Shown here: piece by piece, positions 17,620 to 26,702 of the stretch
Layout: each line of letters starts with the position of its first letter
How positions within the stretch are numbered: position 1 is the stretch's first letter
Position numbers and translations under genes: made by a program
Assembly: GCF_004854025.1 (NCBI RefSeq)
Contig: NZ_STGM01000002.1
Location: 186,001 to 250,000, forward strand
Reading direction: 5' to 3'
DNA: 64,000 nt
Source of the DNA: Microbacterium hydrothermale
Lineage (GTDB): Bacteria > Actinomycetota > Actinomycetes > Actinomycetales > Microbacteriaceae
The notes under the pieces: model-generated
Seen by the model: only the letters and a program-made list of their open reading frames with translations
The model's database searches: none
What the model was told of the DNA's origin: nothing

Positions 17620-18252
17620 GTGCCCCGGCCGACCCAGCCCAAGCTCTCCCGCGACGCGATCGCCCGCGCCGCCCTCGCCCTCGTCGACCGCGACGGCAGC
17701 GAGGGAGCGAGCATCCGCCGCGTCGCCGACCGCCTGAAGGTGCACCCCACGTCGCTGTACAACCACGTCCCCAACCTCGCCGCCCTGATCGAGGACGTGC
17801 GGGCGATCGTGTCGTCGCGTATCGACTCCTCGTTCCTGCGCGATCGGGAGTGGGAGGAGGGGCTGCTGCTGTGGGCGCGCTCGTACCGCGACGCGTTCCG
17901 CCTGCACCCGCGCGCGATCCCCCTGCTGATGGGCAACCGCGCGTCGGCACCGCTGCTGATGTCGCAGTACGAGGACTTCGCCGTCGCCGCCGAACGCGTG
18001 GGATGGACGAGCGACGACATCCTCCCGCTGCTGACGGCGTTCGAGTCGTTCATCCTCGGCAGCGTCCTCGACGGAAGCGGCCCGACCGTCATCTTCGACC
18101 CGACCGGCCAGGAGCAGGACGTGCCGCGGTTCGCCGCGGCCTACGCGGCCCTCGACGCGCACGACCCGGCCGACCCGGTCGCGACGCGGGCGTTCGAACT
18201 GGGTCTGTCGCTGCTGATCGCCGGAGCGCGCCCGCGCCCGCGCACGGACTGA
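17620..18252 (+). CDS. TetR-family transcriptional regulator
   Basis: A 210-residue repressor starting at GTG 17620, with AAAGG upstream. Residues about 10-56 form the TetR HTH (IRRVADRLKVHPTSLYNHVP). The C-terminal half has the TetR_C ligand-pocket pattern with AFESFILGSVL. It is divergent from the amidohydrolase/permease operon, with the 17477 palindrome between. The matching palindrome before the amidase gene suggests that this protein controls both operons. The ligand is probably the catabolic substrate; this is inferred. Confidence 0.85.
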   Translation: MPRPTQPKLSRDAIARAALALVDRDGSEGASIRRVADRLKVHPTSLYNHVPNLAALIEDVRAIVSSRIDSSFLRDREWEEGLLLWARSYRDAFRLHPRAIPLLMGNRASAPLLMSQYEDFAVAAERVGWTSDDILPLLTAFESFILGSVLDGSGPTVIFDPTGQEQDVPRFAAAYAALDAHDPADPVATRAFELGLSLLIAGARPRPRTD

Positions 18253-18259
18253 GCGGAGC

Positions 18260-19075
18260 TCACATCCGCGCGTAGCGCGCGCGAGCGAAGCAGAACAGGC
18301 CGTACACGACGAGGCCCGCGCCCACGAGCCACAGCACGAACTGCCCGAACGGCAGTCCCGCGAGGGAGCGCAGGGCCGCATCGAGCCCACCCGCCGCGTT
18401 CGGGTCGTGCGCGAAGGCCGCGACGAGGAACAGGATGCCGGCCACGCCGATCGCGATGCCCTTCGCGATGTAGCCCACCATGCCGAAGATCCGGATGCCG
18501 CGCCCCGCGGCGCCCCCGGGAGCGGAGATGTTCTTCATGAACGCCTTCGTGATGCCGCGGACGACGAAGGCCACACCGATCGCCGCGACCGCGAGGCCGA
18601 TGATCACCAGCACGACGAGGCCGCCCGGCGACGCCATGAGCTGCGCGCTCATCGTGCGGGACTGGTCGGCGGACTCGGATCGCCCGCCCATCAGGGCGGT
18701 CAACGCGGTGGCCCCGATGGCCCCGTAGGCGACGGCGGTGCCGACGTACTTCGCACGGTGCGCCCAGCGCTTCTTCGCGTCGGGGTCGCGCTCCGCCACG
18801 GCGTCGGCGATCTGCCACACCGCGAGAGCCGCGAGGCCGATGACGATCACCCACAGCAGCAGCATGCCCGCGGGAGCGGAGGCCACCTGTTGGACCGCTC
18901 CGCTCTGATCCGCGCTCTCGCCGCCGCCGCCGGTCGCGATCGAGACGGCGATCGCGCCGATGAGCAGGTGCAGCAGGCCGAGGACGACGTAGCCGATCCG
19001 GGCCGCGACACGGAAAGCGGTGGAGTCCTGCGCTTTGTCGGCGGCGGCGGACGCGGAGGCGGAGGCGGAAGTCAT
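18260..19075 (-). CDS. DUF1206 membrane protein
   Basis: A 271-residue membrane protein built from three similar units of about 80 residues, each with two membrane helices. Each unit has an IGYVVLGLLHLLIG- or VGYIAKGIAIGVAG-like first helix and a GL-rich second helix (GLAALAVWQI, GLAVAAIGVAF, GAGLVVYGLF). This threefold repeat defines DUF1206. Function is unknown. It converges with tetR, 7 bases apart, and stands 16 bases after the PAP2 gene on the same strand. Confidence 0.85.
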   Translation of the reverse strand: MTSASASASAAADKAQDSTAFRVAARIGYVVLGLLHLLIGAIAVSIATGGGGESADQSGAVQQVASAPAGMLLLWVIVIGLAALAVWQIADAVAERDPDAKKRWAHRAKYVGTAVAYGAIGATALTALMGGRSESADQSRTMSAQLMASPGGLVVLVIIGLAVAAIGVAFVVRGITKAFMKNISAPGGAAGRGIRIFGMVGYIAKGIAIGVAGILFLVAAFAHDPNAAGGLDAALRSLAGLPFGQFVLWLVGAGLVVYGLFCFARARYARM

Positions 19076-19091
19076 CCGAGCACGCTAGCGC

Positions 19092-19772
19092 TCAGCCCTC
19101 GTCACCGACCACCCGTTGCGCGCGACGTACGCGCCACACTTCGATCAGCGCCCAGACCAGCGTCGAGACGGCGACCCCCTCGAGCAGCCCGGCCGTCACA
19201 TCCGAGAGCCAGTGCGCGTGCAGATAGGTGCGGCTCCACATCATCAGCAGCACCCAGACGACACCCGCGGCCCAGATCCACCCGCGGCGCAGGATGAGCG
19301 CGAGGGTCACCGCGATGGTCGTCGCCACGGCGGTGTGCCCGGACGGGAACGAGGTCGCCTGGGTCTCGGCGAGAGAGTCGGAGGGGCGCGCGCGGGCGAT
19401 GACGGCGGCGAGCGGGGCGCCGATGAGGACGACGAGGGCGATCGCGGAGGCGACGTTCAGCGCGTCCCACGGCCGCTTGACGAGCAGGAAGACGATCGTC
19501 GTCGAGACGCCGATCGCGATCATGCCGATCGTCCCGCCGACCGTGGCGGGGATCCAGGCGATGATGACGAGCACGGGGTTCGCCAGCGCGGCCATCGCGT
19601 CGTCCCACCACACGTCGAAGGCGAGGGGCGCGCCGCCGTCGAGGTCGACGGCCAGACGCAGCGCCACGAAGAGCACCGCGGCGACGACGCCCACGATGAG
19701 GGCGAGGGGCCGACGCGCGTCGACGCGCGGACGATCGGGGAGCAGGGCGGGCTCGTCGGTGGGGGCTTCCAT
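19092..19772 (-). CDS. PAP2-family phosphatase (membrane)
   Basis: A 226-residue membrane phosphatase with about six helices. All three acid-phosphatase motifs are visible: ARARPSD, PSGHTA and SRTYLHAHWLSD, with the catalytic His residues in the second and third. Members dephosphorylate phosphatidate, undecaprenyl diphosphate or other lipid phosphates at the outer face of the membrane. It is probably co-transcribed with the DUF1206 gene. It is divergent from the amidase gene, with 118 bases between that contain the second TetR-type palindrome. Confidence 0.85.
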   Translation of the reverse strand: MEAPTDEPALLPDRPRVDARRPLALIVGVVAAVLFVALRLAVDLDGGAPLAFDVWWDDAMAALANPVLVIIAWIPATVGGTIGMIAIGVSTTIVFLLVKRPWDALNVASAIALVVLIGAPLAAVIARARPSDSLAETQATSFPSGHTAVATTIAVTLALILRRGWIWAAGVVWVLLMMWSRTYLHAHWLSDVTAGLLEGVAVSTLVWALIEVWRVRRAQRVVGDEG

Positions 19773-19865
19773 CCCCGCATCGTGTCAGGCGCGGACGCGG
19801 GAGCGGTACCGCTTGCCGCGAGCGGCGCGAGCACTCCGGTGCCGGAAATTCCCTCTCGCCCCCGT

Positions 19866-19886
19866 AAAACAAACGGTGTAGGTTTT
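19866..19886. promoter_or_regulatory. 21-base palindrome at the amidase start (second candidate TetR operator)
   Basis: AAAACAAAC (19866-19874), spacer GGT, GTAGGTTTT (19878-19886): two mismatches between arms. It shares the block GTAGGTTT and the same 9-3-9 layout with the palindrome at 17477. It ends 4 bases before the amidase ATG and contains TAGGTT (19879-19884), a good TANNNT -10 box placed so that transcription would begin at the A of the ATG. Confidence 0.6.
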
Positions 19887-19890
19887 CGCC

Positions 19891-21903
19891 ATGACCACCG
19901 AGGCCTTCACCGTCGTCGAAGCCGACATCGACCGACTGCGCTCCGCCCTCGACGCCGGCGACGTCACCAGTGTCGAGCTCGTCGCCCGCTATTTCAACCG
20001 CATCGCGGCGTACGACCGCTCCGGAATCCGCCTGCAGAGCGTCCCCGTCCTCGATCCCCGCGCGTTCGCGCACGCGCGGGAGAGCGACCGGCGCCGCGCC
20101 CGCGGCGAGGCGATCGGCCCGCTCGACGGCATCCCGTTCACCGCCAAGGACAGCTATCGCGTCGAGGGTCTGCCCGTGGCATCCGGATCCCCCGCGTTCC
20201 GCGACCTCATCGCCGGAGACGACGCCTTCGCGATCGAGCGCCTGCGGGCGGCCGGAGCGGTCTTCCTGGGCCTGACCACGATGCCCCCGATGGCCGCCGG
20301 CGGCATGCAGCGCGGCGTGCACGGACGCGCCGAGTCCCCGTACAACGGCGACTACCTCACCTCGGCGTTCGGATCGGGCTCGTCCAACGGATCGGGCACG
20401 GCCACGGCGGCGAGCTTCTGCGCCTTCGGTCTCGGCGAGGAGACGTGGTCGTCGGGGCGCGCGCCGGCCTCGCACAACGCCCTCGTCGCCTACACCCCCT
20501 CGCGCGGAGTCATCTCGGTGCGCGGCAACTGGCCGCTCGTCCCCACCATGGACGTCGTCGTCCCCCACACCCGCACGATCGCCGACATGCAGCACGTGCT
20601 GGATGCCGTGGTCGCCGACGACCCGCAGACCGAGGGCGACCTCTGGCGCACGCAGCCGTTCATCGCCCTGCCGCAGCCGTCCGAGGTGCGCCCCGCATCG
20701 TTCGCCGACCTGGAGCCGCTCCCCCTGGCCGGACGGCGCTTCGCCGTGCCGCGCATCTACATCAACGGCGATCCGCACAACGCCTCGCCGATCGTCACGC
20801 GCGAGAGCGTCATGAGCCTGTGGAACGACCTACGCGCCGACCTCGAGGCCGCGGGCGCCGAGGTCGTCGAGACCGACTTCCCGGTCGTCGACCGGTACGA
20901 GAAGCTGCACGAGGGCGACGAGGACTTCCTCGACCGCGGATTCGTGACGCGGGAGTTCCTCGACGACGAGGTCGGCGACCTCGCGGTGTGGGCCATGGAC
21001 ACCTTCCTGCGCACGAATGCGGACCCCGCGCTGCCCCGCCTCGCCGACGCGGACGCCGCGCTGATCTTCCCGCACCCGCCCGGGGCACTCCCCGACCGGT
21101 ACGGCATCTGGCACTACGACATCTCGTACGACATCGGCGAGTACGTCGCCCGCGCTCAGCAGTGGCGGCCCGACTGGCGCGAGGTCGAGAGCCTCGAGGA
21201 GGGCCTGCGCGGACTCGAGCACACCCGGCGCGTCGATTTCGAGGAGTGGATGGATGCCGAAGGCATCGACGCCGTCGTCTTCCCCACGCAGTCCGACGTC
21301 GGTCCCGCCGACGCGGACGTGAACCCCGCCTCCGCCGACATCGCGTGGCGCAACGGCGTGTGGGTCTCGAACGGCAACCTCGTGCCGCGCCACCTCGGCA
21401 TCCCCACGGTCACCGTTCCGATGGGCACGATGGCCGACACCGGGATGCCGGTGGGTCTGACTATCGCCGGCCCCGCCTACAGCGACACCCGGCTCGTGCA
21501 GCTGGGGGCCGCGATCGCCGGCCTCGGGGCGCGGCGCACCGCCCCCGGCCGCACGCCCGCCCTGCCCGACGAGGCGCTCTTCGCCGAACCGCGACCGGCG
21601 GGCGAGGGAGAGCTCGACGTCCGCATAGACGAGGTCGTCCACGAGGGTGGCACCGTGCGCTTCGCCGCGTCGATCACCGGCGCGCACGCCGTCGATCACG
21701 CCGCCTACGTCGACGGCGTGCGGGTCGACGTCGAGATCGAGGGCGACCGCCTGAGCGGTGTGGCCCGCATCGCCGCCGACGCGTACGGTGAGCCCGTGAG
21801 CGAGTGGGTCGCGCCCTCCGGCCCGCTCGTCGTCGTCGCCGTGCGCGACGCCGGCGGAGCCGTCGCCGGCGCCGTGGGCACGGCATCCGACTCTCCCCTG
21901 TGA
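19891..21903 (+). CDS. Amidase-signature enzyme with C-terminal extension
   Basis: A 670-residue amidase-signature (Ser-cis-Ser-Lys) hydrolase. GIPFTAKDSYRVEG contains the catalytic Lys, FGSGSSNGSGTA the Gly/Ser loop, and EETWSSGRAPAS the nucleophile region. About 110 extra residues follow the core and read as a separate small beta domain. There is no Shine-Dalgarno sequence before the ATG; a -10-like box lies 6 bases upstream, so the message may be leaderless. It is the first gene of an operon with the kinase/lyase fusion (26 bases on) and the agmatine-deiminase-like gene. It would cleave an amide or ureido bond; substrate unknown. Confidence 0.8.
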   Translation: MTTEAFTVVEADIDRLRSALDAGDVTSVELVARYFNRIAAYDRSGIRLQSVPVLDPRAFAHARESDRRRARGEAIGPLDGIPFTAKDSYRVEGLPVASGSPAFRDLIAGDDAFAIERLRAAGAVFLGLTTMPPMAAGGMQRGVHGRAESPYNGDYLTSAFGSGSSNGSGTATAASFCAFGLGEETWSSGRAPASHNALVAYTPSRGVISVRGNWPLVPTMDVVVPHTRTIADMQHVLDAVVADDPQTEGDLWRTQPFIALPQPSEVRPASFADLEPLPLAGRRFAVPRIYINGDPHNASPIVTRESVMSLWNDLRADLEAAGAEVVETDFPVVDRYEKLHEGDEDFLDRGFVTREFLDDEVGDLAVWAMDTFLRTNADPALPRLADADAALIFPHPPGALPDRYGIWHYDISYDIGEYVARAQQWRPDWREVESLEEGLRGLEHTRRVDFEEWMDAEGIDAVVFPTQSDVGPADADVNPASADIAWRNGVWVSNGNLVPRHLGIPTVTVPMGTMADTGMPVGLTIAGPAYSDTRLVQLGAAIAGLGARRTAPGRTPALPDEALFAEPRPAGEGELDVRIDEVVHEGGTVRFAASITGAHAVDHAAYVDGVRVDVEIEGDRLSGVARIAADAYGEPVSEWVAPSGPLVVVAVRDAGGAVAGAVGTASDSPL

Positions 21904-21929
21904 CACCCGAATCACCCGAGGAACAGCCC

Positions 21930-24767
21930 GTGAGCGAAACAGCACCGATCCCGGTCTTCGACTACTTCAGCCAGGTCGACCTGCCCACCCCGACGCTCTC
22001 CGACGACGAGGTGCGCGCGCTCTTCGCCGACGCCTTCGGCGTCGAGATCGACGTGCACGCGCTCGGCAGTCAGCAGGACCAGAACTTCCGCGTCTTCCGC
22101 CGCGGCGAATCGCTCCCGCTGGGCGTGCTGAAACTGAGCAACCCGGTGTTCAGCGAGGCCGAGATCGACATGCAGGATGCCGCGGCCGCCCTCGTCGCCG
22201 ACCGCAGCCCGTACGTGCGCATCCCGCGCCTCGTCGAGGGACCCCGCGGCGCGATGTCGGCGTGGTGGGAGAGCTCGCAGGGCCGCATCCACGCCCGCGT
22301 GATCGAGAACATCGCGGGGAGCACCCTCACGGGCTCGCGGTACCTCTCCCCCGCCGTCGTCGAGGGACTCGGCGCCCTCGCCGGCGCGGTGAGCCTCTCG
22401 CTCGCCGACTTCGAGCATCCCGCGAGCGGCCGCGTGCTGCAGTGGGACCTGCGCCACGCCGCGCGCGTGATCGACACGCTGCTGCCCCTCGAACCGGACG
22501 TCGGGGTGCGCGAGGTCGTGCAGCGCGCGGCCGACGCCGCTCGCGCCGCGCTCGCCCCGGTCGCCGACGCCCTGCCGGTGCAGGCCGGCCACTTCGACGT
22601 CACCGACGACAACGTGCTGCGCGCCCCCGGTGCGACGGTTCCCGACGCGGTGATCGATTTCGGCGACGTGTGCGCGTCGTGGCGCGTGGGCGAGATCGCG
22701 GTGACCGTGTCGTCGGTGCTGCATCACGACGGCGCGACACCCGAGAGCGCTTTTCCCGCCATTCGCGCCTTCGACCGCGTCCGCGACCTGACCGACGACG
22801 AGATCACCGCCCTCTGGCCGCTCGTCGTGCTCCGCGGTGCGGTGCTCGTGCTGAGCGGTCGTGCGCAGGTGCGCCTCGACGACGCGAACGACTACGCCTC
22901 GGGCGCCCTCGATCGGGAGTTCCGCATCCTCGAGCAGGCGGCATCCGTCCCCCTCCCCGTGCTCGCCGCCGCCACCCGCGCGGCCCTCGGCCGGCCGCGC
23001 CGCGTCGAGCCCGTCGCGACCGGATCGACGCTCACCGCCCTCGGTCGGCACGTCGAGCTCGACGCCTCGACCGAGTCGCCCCTCAACGACGCCGGCGCGT
23101 GGCTCGACGCCGCGACGCTCGACGCCGCCGCCCTCGCCGCTCTCGACGCGGGCGCCGCCGTCGTGACGGTGCCCGCCTGGCGCGCGCGCCTGACCGGCAC
23201 GGTCGACCCGCTCCCCTCGACCGCGCAGACGGTGCCGACCGACATCCTCGTGTGGACGGCCGAGCCGCTCGCCCCCGCCGTCGACGCGGCCGCCGAGTTC
23301 GTGTGGACCACCGCCGACGGGGAGCCCGCCGCGGGCGTGCTCCCCGCGCGCGTGCGCCTCTCGGCCCGCCGAGCGTTCGAGGGACTCGTCCCGCCGCCGC
23401 GCACCACGCGCGCCCTCGCCGACGCGTGGCGGGAGGTGGCCGGCGATCCCGGTGCGGTCCTCGGCGTCCCCGCGCCCGTTCCCGCGACCGACGACTCGCT
23501 GCACCGGCGACACGAAGTGCTCGCCGAGGTGCAGGAGCACTACTACGGCACCCCGCCGCGCATCGAACGCGGGTGGAGGGAGCACCTGATCGACGTCGAC
23601 GGCCGCGTCTACCTCGACATGGTCAACAACGTCGCCTCGGTCGGTCACGCCCACCCGCACGTCGTCGAGGCCGGCGCGCGACAGATGCACCTGCTCAACA
23701 CCAACTCGCGCTTCCACTACCGCGCGATCGCCGACTTCGCCGATCGGATCGCCGCGACCCTCCCCGAGGGGTTCGACACGGTGTTCTTCGTCAACTCCGG
23801 CTCCGAGGCCACCGACCTCGCGATCCGCCTGGCGATGGCCGCGACCGGTCGCCCCGACATCGTCGCGATGCGCGAGGCGTACCACGGCTGGACCTACGCC
23901 AGCGATGCCGTGTCGACCTCGATCGCCGACAACCCGTTCGCGCTCGAGACCCGCCCCGAGTGGGTGCACACGGTCGACGCCGCCAACTCCTACCGCGGGA
24001 AGCACCGGGGGGCGGATGCCGCGAAGTACGCCCCCGAAGCCGTCGCGGTGATCGACGAGCTCGCTGCATCCGGTCGCCCGCCGGCGGGCATGATCGCCGA
24101 GACGTACTTCGGCAACGCCGGCGGCGTCGCCCTGCCCGACGGATACCTCACCCAGGTCTACGCCGCGATCCGCCGCCACGGCGGTCTCGCGATCGCCGAC
24201 GAGGTGCAGGTCGGATACGGGCGCCTGGGCGAGTGGTTCTGGGGCTTCCAGCAGCAGGGCGCCGTGCCCGACATCGTCGCGGTCGCGAAGTCGATCGGCG
24301 GCGGGCACCCCCTCGGCGCCGTGATCACGCGCCGCGAGATCGCCGACCGCTACCGCACCCAGGGCTACTTCTTCTCGTCCACCGGCGGCTCCCCCGTGTC
24401 GTCGGCCATCGGCATGGCCGTGCTCGACGTGATCGAGCAGGAGGGCCTGCAGGAGAACGCGCGGGTCGTCGGCGCGCACCTGAAGAGCCGTCTCGAAGAG
24501 CTCGGCGGGCGGCATCCGCTCATCGGCACCGTGCACGGATCGGGGCTCTACCTCGGCGTCGAATTCGTGCGCGACCGCGAGACGCTCGAACCCGCCACGG
24601 CCGAGACCGCCGCGATCTGCGACCGCCTGCTCGAGCTCGGCGTCATCATGCAGCCGACCGGCGACTTCCAGAACGTGCTGAAGATCAAGCCGCCGCTGGT
24701 GGTCACGCGCGCCGGTGTCGACGTCTTCGTCGACGCGCTGGACCGCGTTCTCACCACCGGATACTGA
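21930..24767 (+). CDS. Fused APH-type kinase and class III PLP enzyme (phospho-lyase-like)
   Basis: A 945-residue fusion from GTG 21930, with GAGGAA upstream. Residues about 15-330 are an aminoglycoside-phosphotransferase-fold kinase: HFDVTDDN (about 221-228) is the catalytic loop and IDFGDV the metal site, as in hydroxylysine kinase. Residues about 380-520 are poorly conserved linker, possibly a degenerate domain. Residues about 530-945 are a class III aminotransferase fold with [22 protein letters not shown] and the PLP lysine at 787 ([11 protein letters not shown]). Vertebrate hydroxylysine kinase and phosphohydroxylysine phospho-lyase are the nearest separate functional pair I know. The fusion would phosphorylate a hydroxyl near an amine and then eliminate phosphate and ammonia. 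Confidence 0.8.
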   Translation: MSETAPIPVFDYFSQVDLPTPTLSDDEVRALFADAFGVEIDVHALGSQQDQNFRVFRRGESLPLGVLKLSNPVFSEAEIDMQDAAAALVADRSPYVRIPRLVEGPRGAMSAWWESSQGRIHARVIENIAGSTLTGSRYLSPAVVEGLGALAGAVSLSLADFEHPASGRVLQWDLRHAARVIDTLLPLEPDVGVREVVQRAADAARAALAPVADALPVQAGHFDVTDDNVLRAPGATVPDAVIDFGDVCASWRVGEIAVTVSSVLHHDGATPESAFPAIRAFDRVRDLTDDEITALWPLVVLRGAVLVLSGRAQVRLDDANDYASGALDREFRILEQAASVPLPVLAAATRAALGRPRRVEPVATGSTLTALGRHVELDASTESPLNDAGAWLDAATLDAAALAALDAGAAVVTVPAWRARLTGTVDPLPSTAQTVPTDILVWTAEPLAPAVDAAAEFVWTTADGEPAAGVLPARVRLSARRAFEGLVPPPRTTRALADAWREVAGDPGAVLGVPAPVPATDDSLHRRHEVLAEVQEHYYGTPPRIERGWREHLIDVDGRVYLDMVNNVASVGHAHPHVVEAGARQMHLLNTNSRFHYRAIADFADRIAATLPEGFDTVFFVNSGSEATDLAIRLAMAATGRPDIVAMREAYHGWTYASDAVSTSIADNPFALETRPEWVHTVDAANSYRGKHRGADAAKYAPEAVAVIDELAASGRPPAGMIAETYFGNAGGVALPDGYLTQVYAAIRRHGGLAIADEVQVGYGRLGEWFWGFQQQGAVPDIVAVAKSIGGGHPLGAVITRREIADRYRTQGYFFSSTGGSPVSSAIGMAVLDVIEQEGLQENARVVGAHLKSRLEELGGRHPLIGTVHGSGLYLGVEFVRDRETLEPATAETAAICDRLLELGVIMQPTGDFQNVLKIKPPLVVTRAGVDVFVDALDRVLTTGY

Positions 24768-24786
24768 CCCCGACAAGGAGCCCGCC

Positions 24787-25815
24787 ATGTGGCGCATGCC
24801 CATCGAATCCGCCCCGCACGAGCGCACGTGGATGGCGTTCCCCCGCGAGGGCGTCACCCTCGGCGAGGGCGCCGAGACCCGCGAGGAGGGCTACCGCGCG
24901 TGGACCGAGGTCGCGCACGCCGTCGCGCAGTTCGAGCCCGTCACGATGGTCGTCGACCCGACCGAGATCGCGCGCGCCCGGCGCATGCTCTCCGCCGACG
25001 TCGAGATCGTCGAAGCACCCCTCGACGAGTTCTGGATGCGCGACGTGGGCCCCACCTTCGTCGTCGACCCGGAGCGCCCGGGCGTCCTCGGCGCCGTCGA
25101 CTGGATCTTCAACGGCTGGGGCGCCCCCGACTGGGCCGAGTGGCAGAAGTCGGCGCTCCTCGCGCGCGTGATCGCCGAGCACGTCGGAGCCGAGCGCATC
25201 GACTCCCTGCTCGTCGCCGAGGGCGGAGGCCTGCACGTCGACGGCCAGGGCACCGTGCTGCTCACCGAGACGGTGCAGCTCGACCCGCGCCGCAACCCGC
25301 ACGCCGACCGCGCCCGCGTCGAGGCCGAGATGGCCCGCACGATCGGAGCGACGGATGCCGTGTGGCTCTCGCGCGGGCTGACCCGCGACTACGACGAGTT
25401 CGGCACGAACGGCCACGTCGACATCGTCGCGACCTTCGCCGCGCCCGACCACGTGCTCGTGCACGAGCAGACGGATGCCGCCCACCCCGACTTCGAGGTG
25501 TCGACGCTCGTGCGCCGAGAGCTGTCCGACGCGTTCGCGGCGCTCGGCCGCGCGGTGACGATCACCGGCGTGCCCGCGCCGGCGACGCTGCGCGACGAAG
25601 AGGGCTGGGTCGACTGGAGCTACATCAACCACCTCGTCACCAACGACGGCGTCGTCCTGTGCGGCTTCGGCGAGGAGGCGGCGGACGCGCGGGCGCGCGA
25701 GATCATCGGCGAGGCCTACCCCGGCCGGCGCGTGGTCACGGTCGACGCCCGTCCGCTGTTCGACCGCGGCGGCGGCATCCACTGCATCACGCAGCAGCAG
25801 CCGACGGTGGGCTGA
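24787..25815 (+). CDS. Agmatine deiminase family protein
   Basis: A 342-residue guanidino-group-modifying enzyme. The start ATG at 24787 has AAGGAG 6 bases upstream. Key motifs are FWMRDVGPTFV, EGGGLHVDG, DEFGTNGHVDIV and the catalytic Cys333 in GGIHCITQQQP, all as in agmatine deiminase. It converts a guanidine to a ureido group, releasing ammonia; agmatine would give N-carbamoylputrescine. No N-carbamoylputrescine amidase of the nitrilase type is present, but the operon has an amidase-signature enzyme that could take the ureido product. Whether agmatine or a hydroxylated relative is the substrate is open. Confidence 0.85.
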   Translation: MWRMPIESAPHERTWMAFPREGVTLGEGAETREEGYRAWTEVAHAVAQFEPVTMVVDPTEIARARRMLSADVEIVEAPLDEFWMRDVGPTFVVDPERPGVLGAVDWIFNGWGAPDWAEWQKSALLARVIAEHVGAERIDSLLVAEGGGLHVDGQGTVLLTETVQLDPRRNPHADRARVEAEMARTIGATDAVWLSRGLTRDYDEFGTNGHVDIVATFAAPDHVLVHEQTDAAHPDFEVSTLVRRELSDAFAALGRAVTITGVPAPATLRDEEGWVDWSYINHLVTNDGVVLCGFGEEAADARAREIIGEAYPGRRVVTVDARPLFDRGGGIHCITQQQPTVG

Positions 25816-25901
25816 GCCGCGCCGTACCGCCCGCGAGCGGACGCGCGAGCGGGTACGGTGGAACCCGGCGAAGCCGCCCGTGAGGGCGCCGCCTCACGCT
25901 C

Positions 25902-26702
25902 ATGAACCCGCTCCCCTCCGCTCCCCCTCGGGCCCCGCTCGGACCCGTCCTCGTCGTCGGCGACGGACGCATGGGCCGCGCTCTCGTCGCCGCCCTCCGC
26001 GCCGCCGACGTCCGCGTGCTCGGTCCCGCGGGCCGGGGAGCGACCGGAGCCGACGCCCCCGTCGTGCTGCTGGCCGTGCCCGATGCCGAGATCGCCACGG
26101 CGGCGAGCGCGCTCGCGCCCGGCCGCACGGTGGGGCACCTCTCGGGAGCGCTCGACCTGTCGGTGCTTCACCCGCACGAGGCCTTCGGCCTGCATCCCCT
26201 GCTGACGGTCACCGGCGCCGCCACCTCTTTCGCGGGCGTCACGGCCGCCGTCGCCGGGTCGACGCCCGCCGCCCTCGATGTCGCCACCGGGATCGCCGGC
26301 ATCCTCGGGATGACGACGGTGCACGTACGCGACGAGGATCGGCCCGCGTACCACGCCGCCGCCTCGGTCGCGGCGAACTTCCTCGTCACGCTCGAGGGAA
26401 TCGCCGAGCAGCTCGCCGCGACCGCGGGCGTCGAGCGATCCGCCCTGGTTCCCCTCGTGCGGGCCGCGGTCGACAACTGGGCCGCGCACGGCGCCGCTGC
26501 CGCCCTCACCGGACCGGTCGCGCGCGGCGACGATGCCACGGTCGCGCGTCAGCGCCGGGCCGTCAGCGAGCGTCTCCCCGAACGACTGCCGCTCTTCGAC
26601 GCGCTCGTCGAGGCCACCCGCGACCTCGCGGCCGCGCCCCGCACCGCCGCGAGCCCGCTGCATCCGGCCCCGTCCCCCGCCGTCACGGAGGCACCGTCAT
26701 GA
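25902..26702 (+). CDS. Rossmann-fold DUF2520 protein, panC-linked copy 1
   Basis: A 266-residue NAD(P)-binding protein. LVVGDGRMGRAL is the dinucleotide-binding loop; HPHEAFGLHPLLTVTG begins the conserved second part, and the C-terminal all-helical DUF2520 domain resembles that of 6-phosphogluconate- and ketopantoate-reductase-type enzymes. Its last 4 bases overlap panC. The family is recurrently adjacent to panC, and a second such pair lies at 51.7-53.2 kb. It may be a reductase for pantoate formation; that is inference, as no classical panE is in the window. Confidence 0.7.
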   Translation: MNPLPSAPPRAPLGPVLVVGDGRMGRALVAALRAADVRVLGPAGRGATGADAPVVLLAVPDAEIATAASALAPGRTVGHLSGALDLSVLHPHEAFGLHPLLTVTGAATSFAGVTAAVAGSTPAALDVATGIAGILGMTTVHVRDEDRPAYHAAASVAANFLVTLEGIAEQLAATAGVERSALVPLVRAAVDNWAAHGAAAALTGPVARGDDATVARQRRAVSERLPERLPLFDALVEATRDLAAAPRTAASPLHPAPSPAVTEAPS

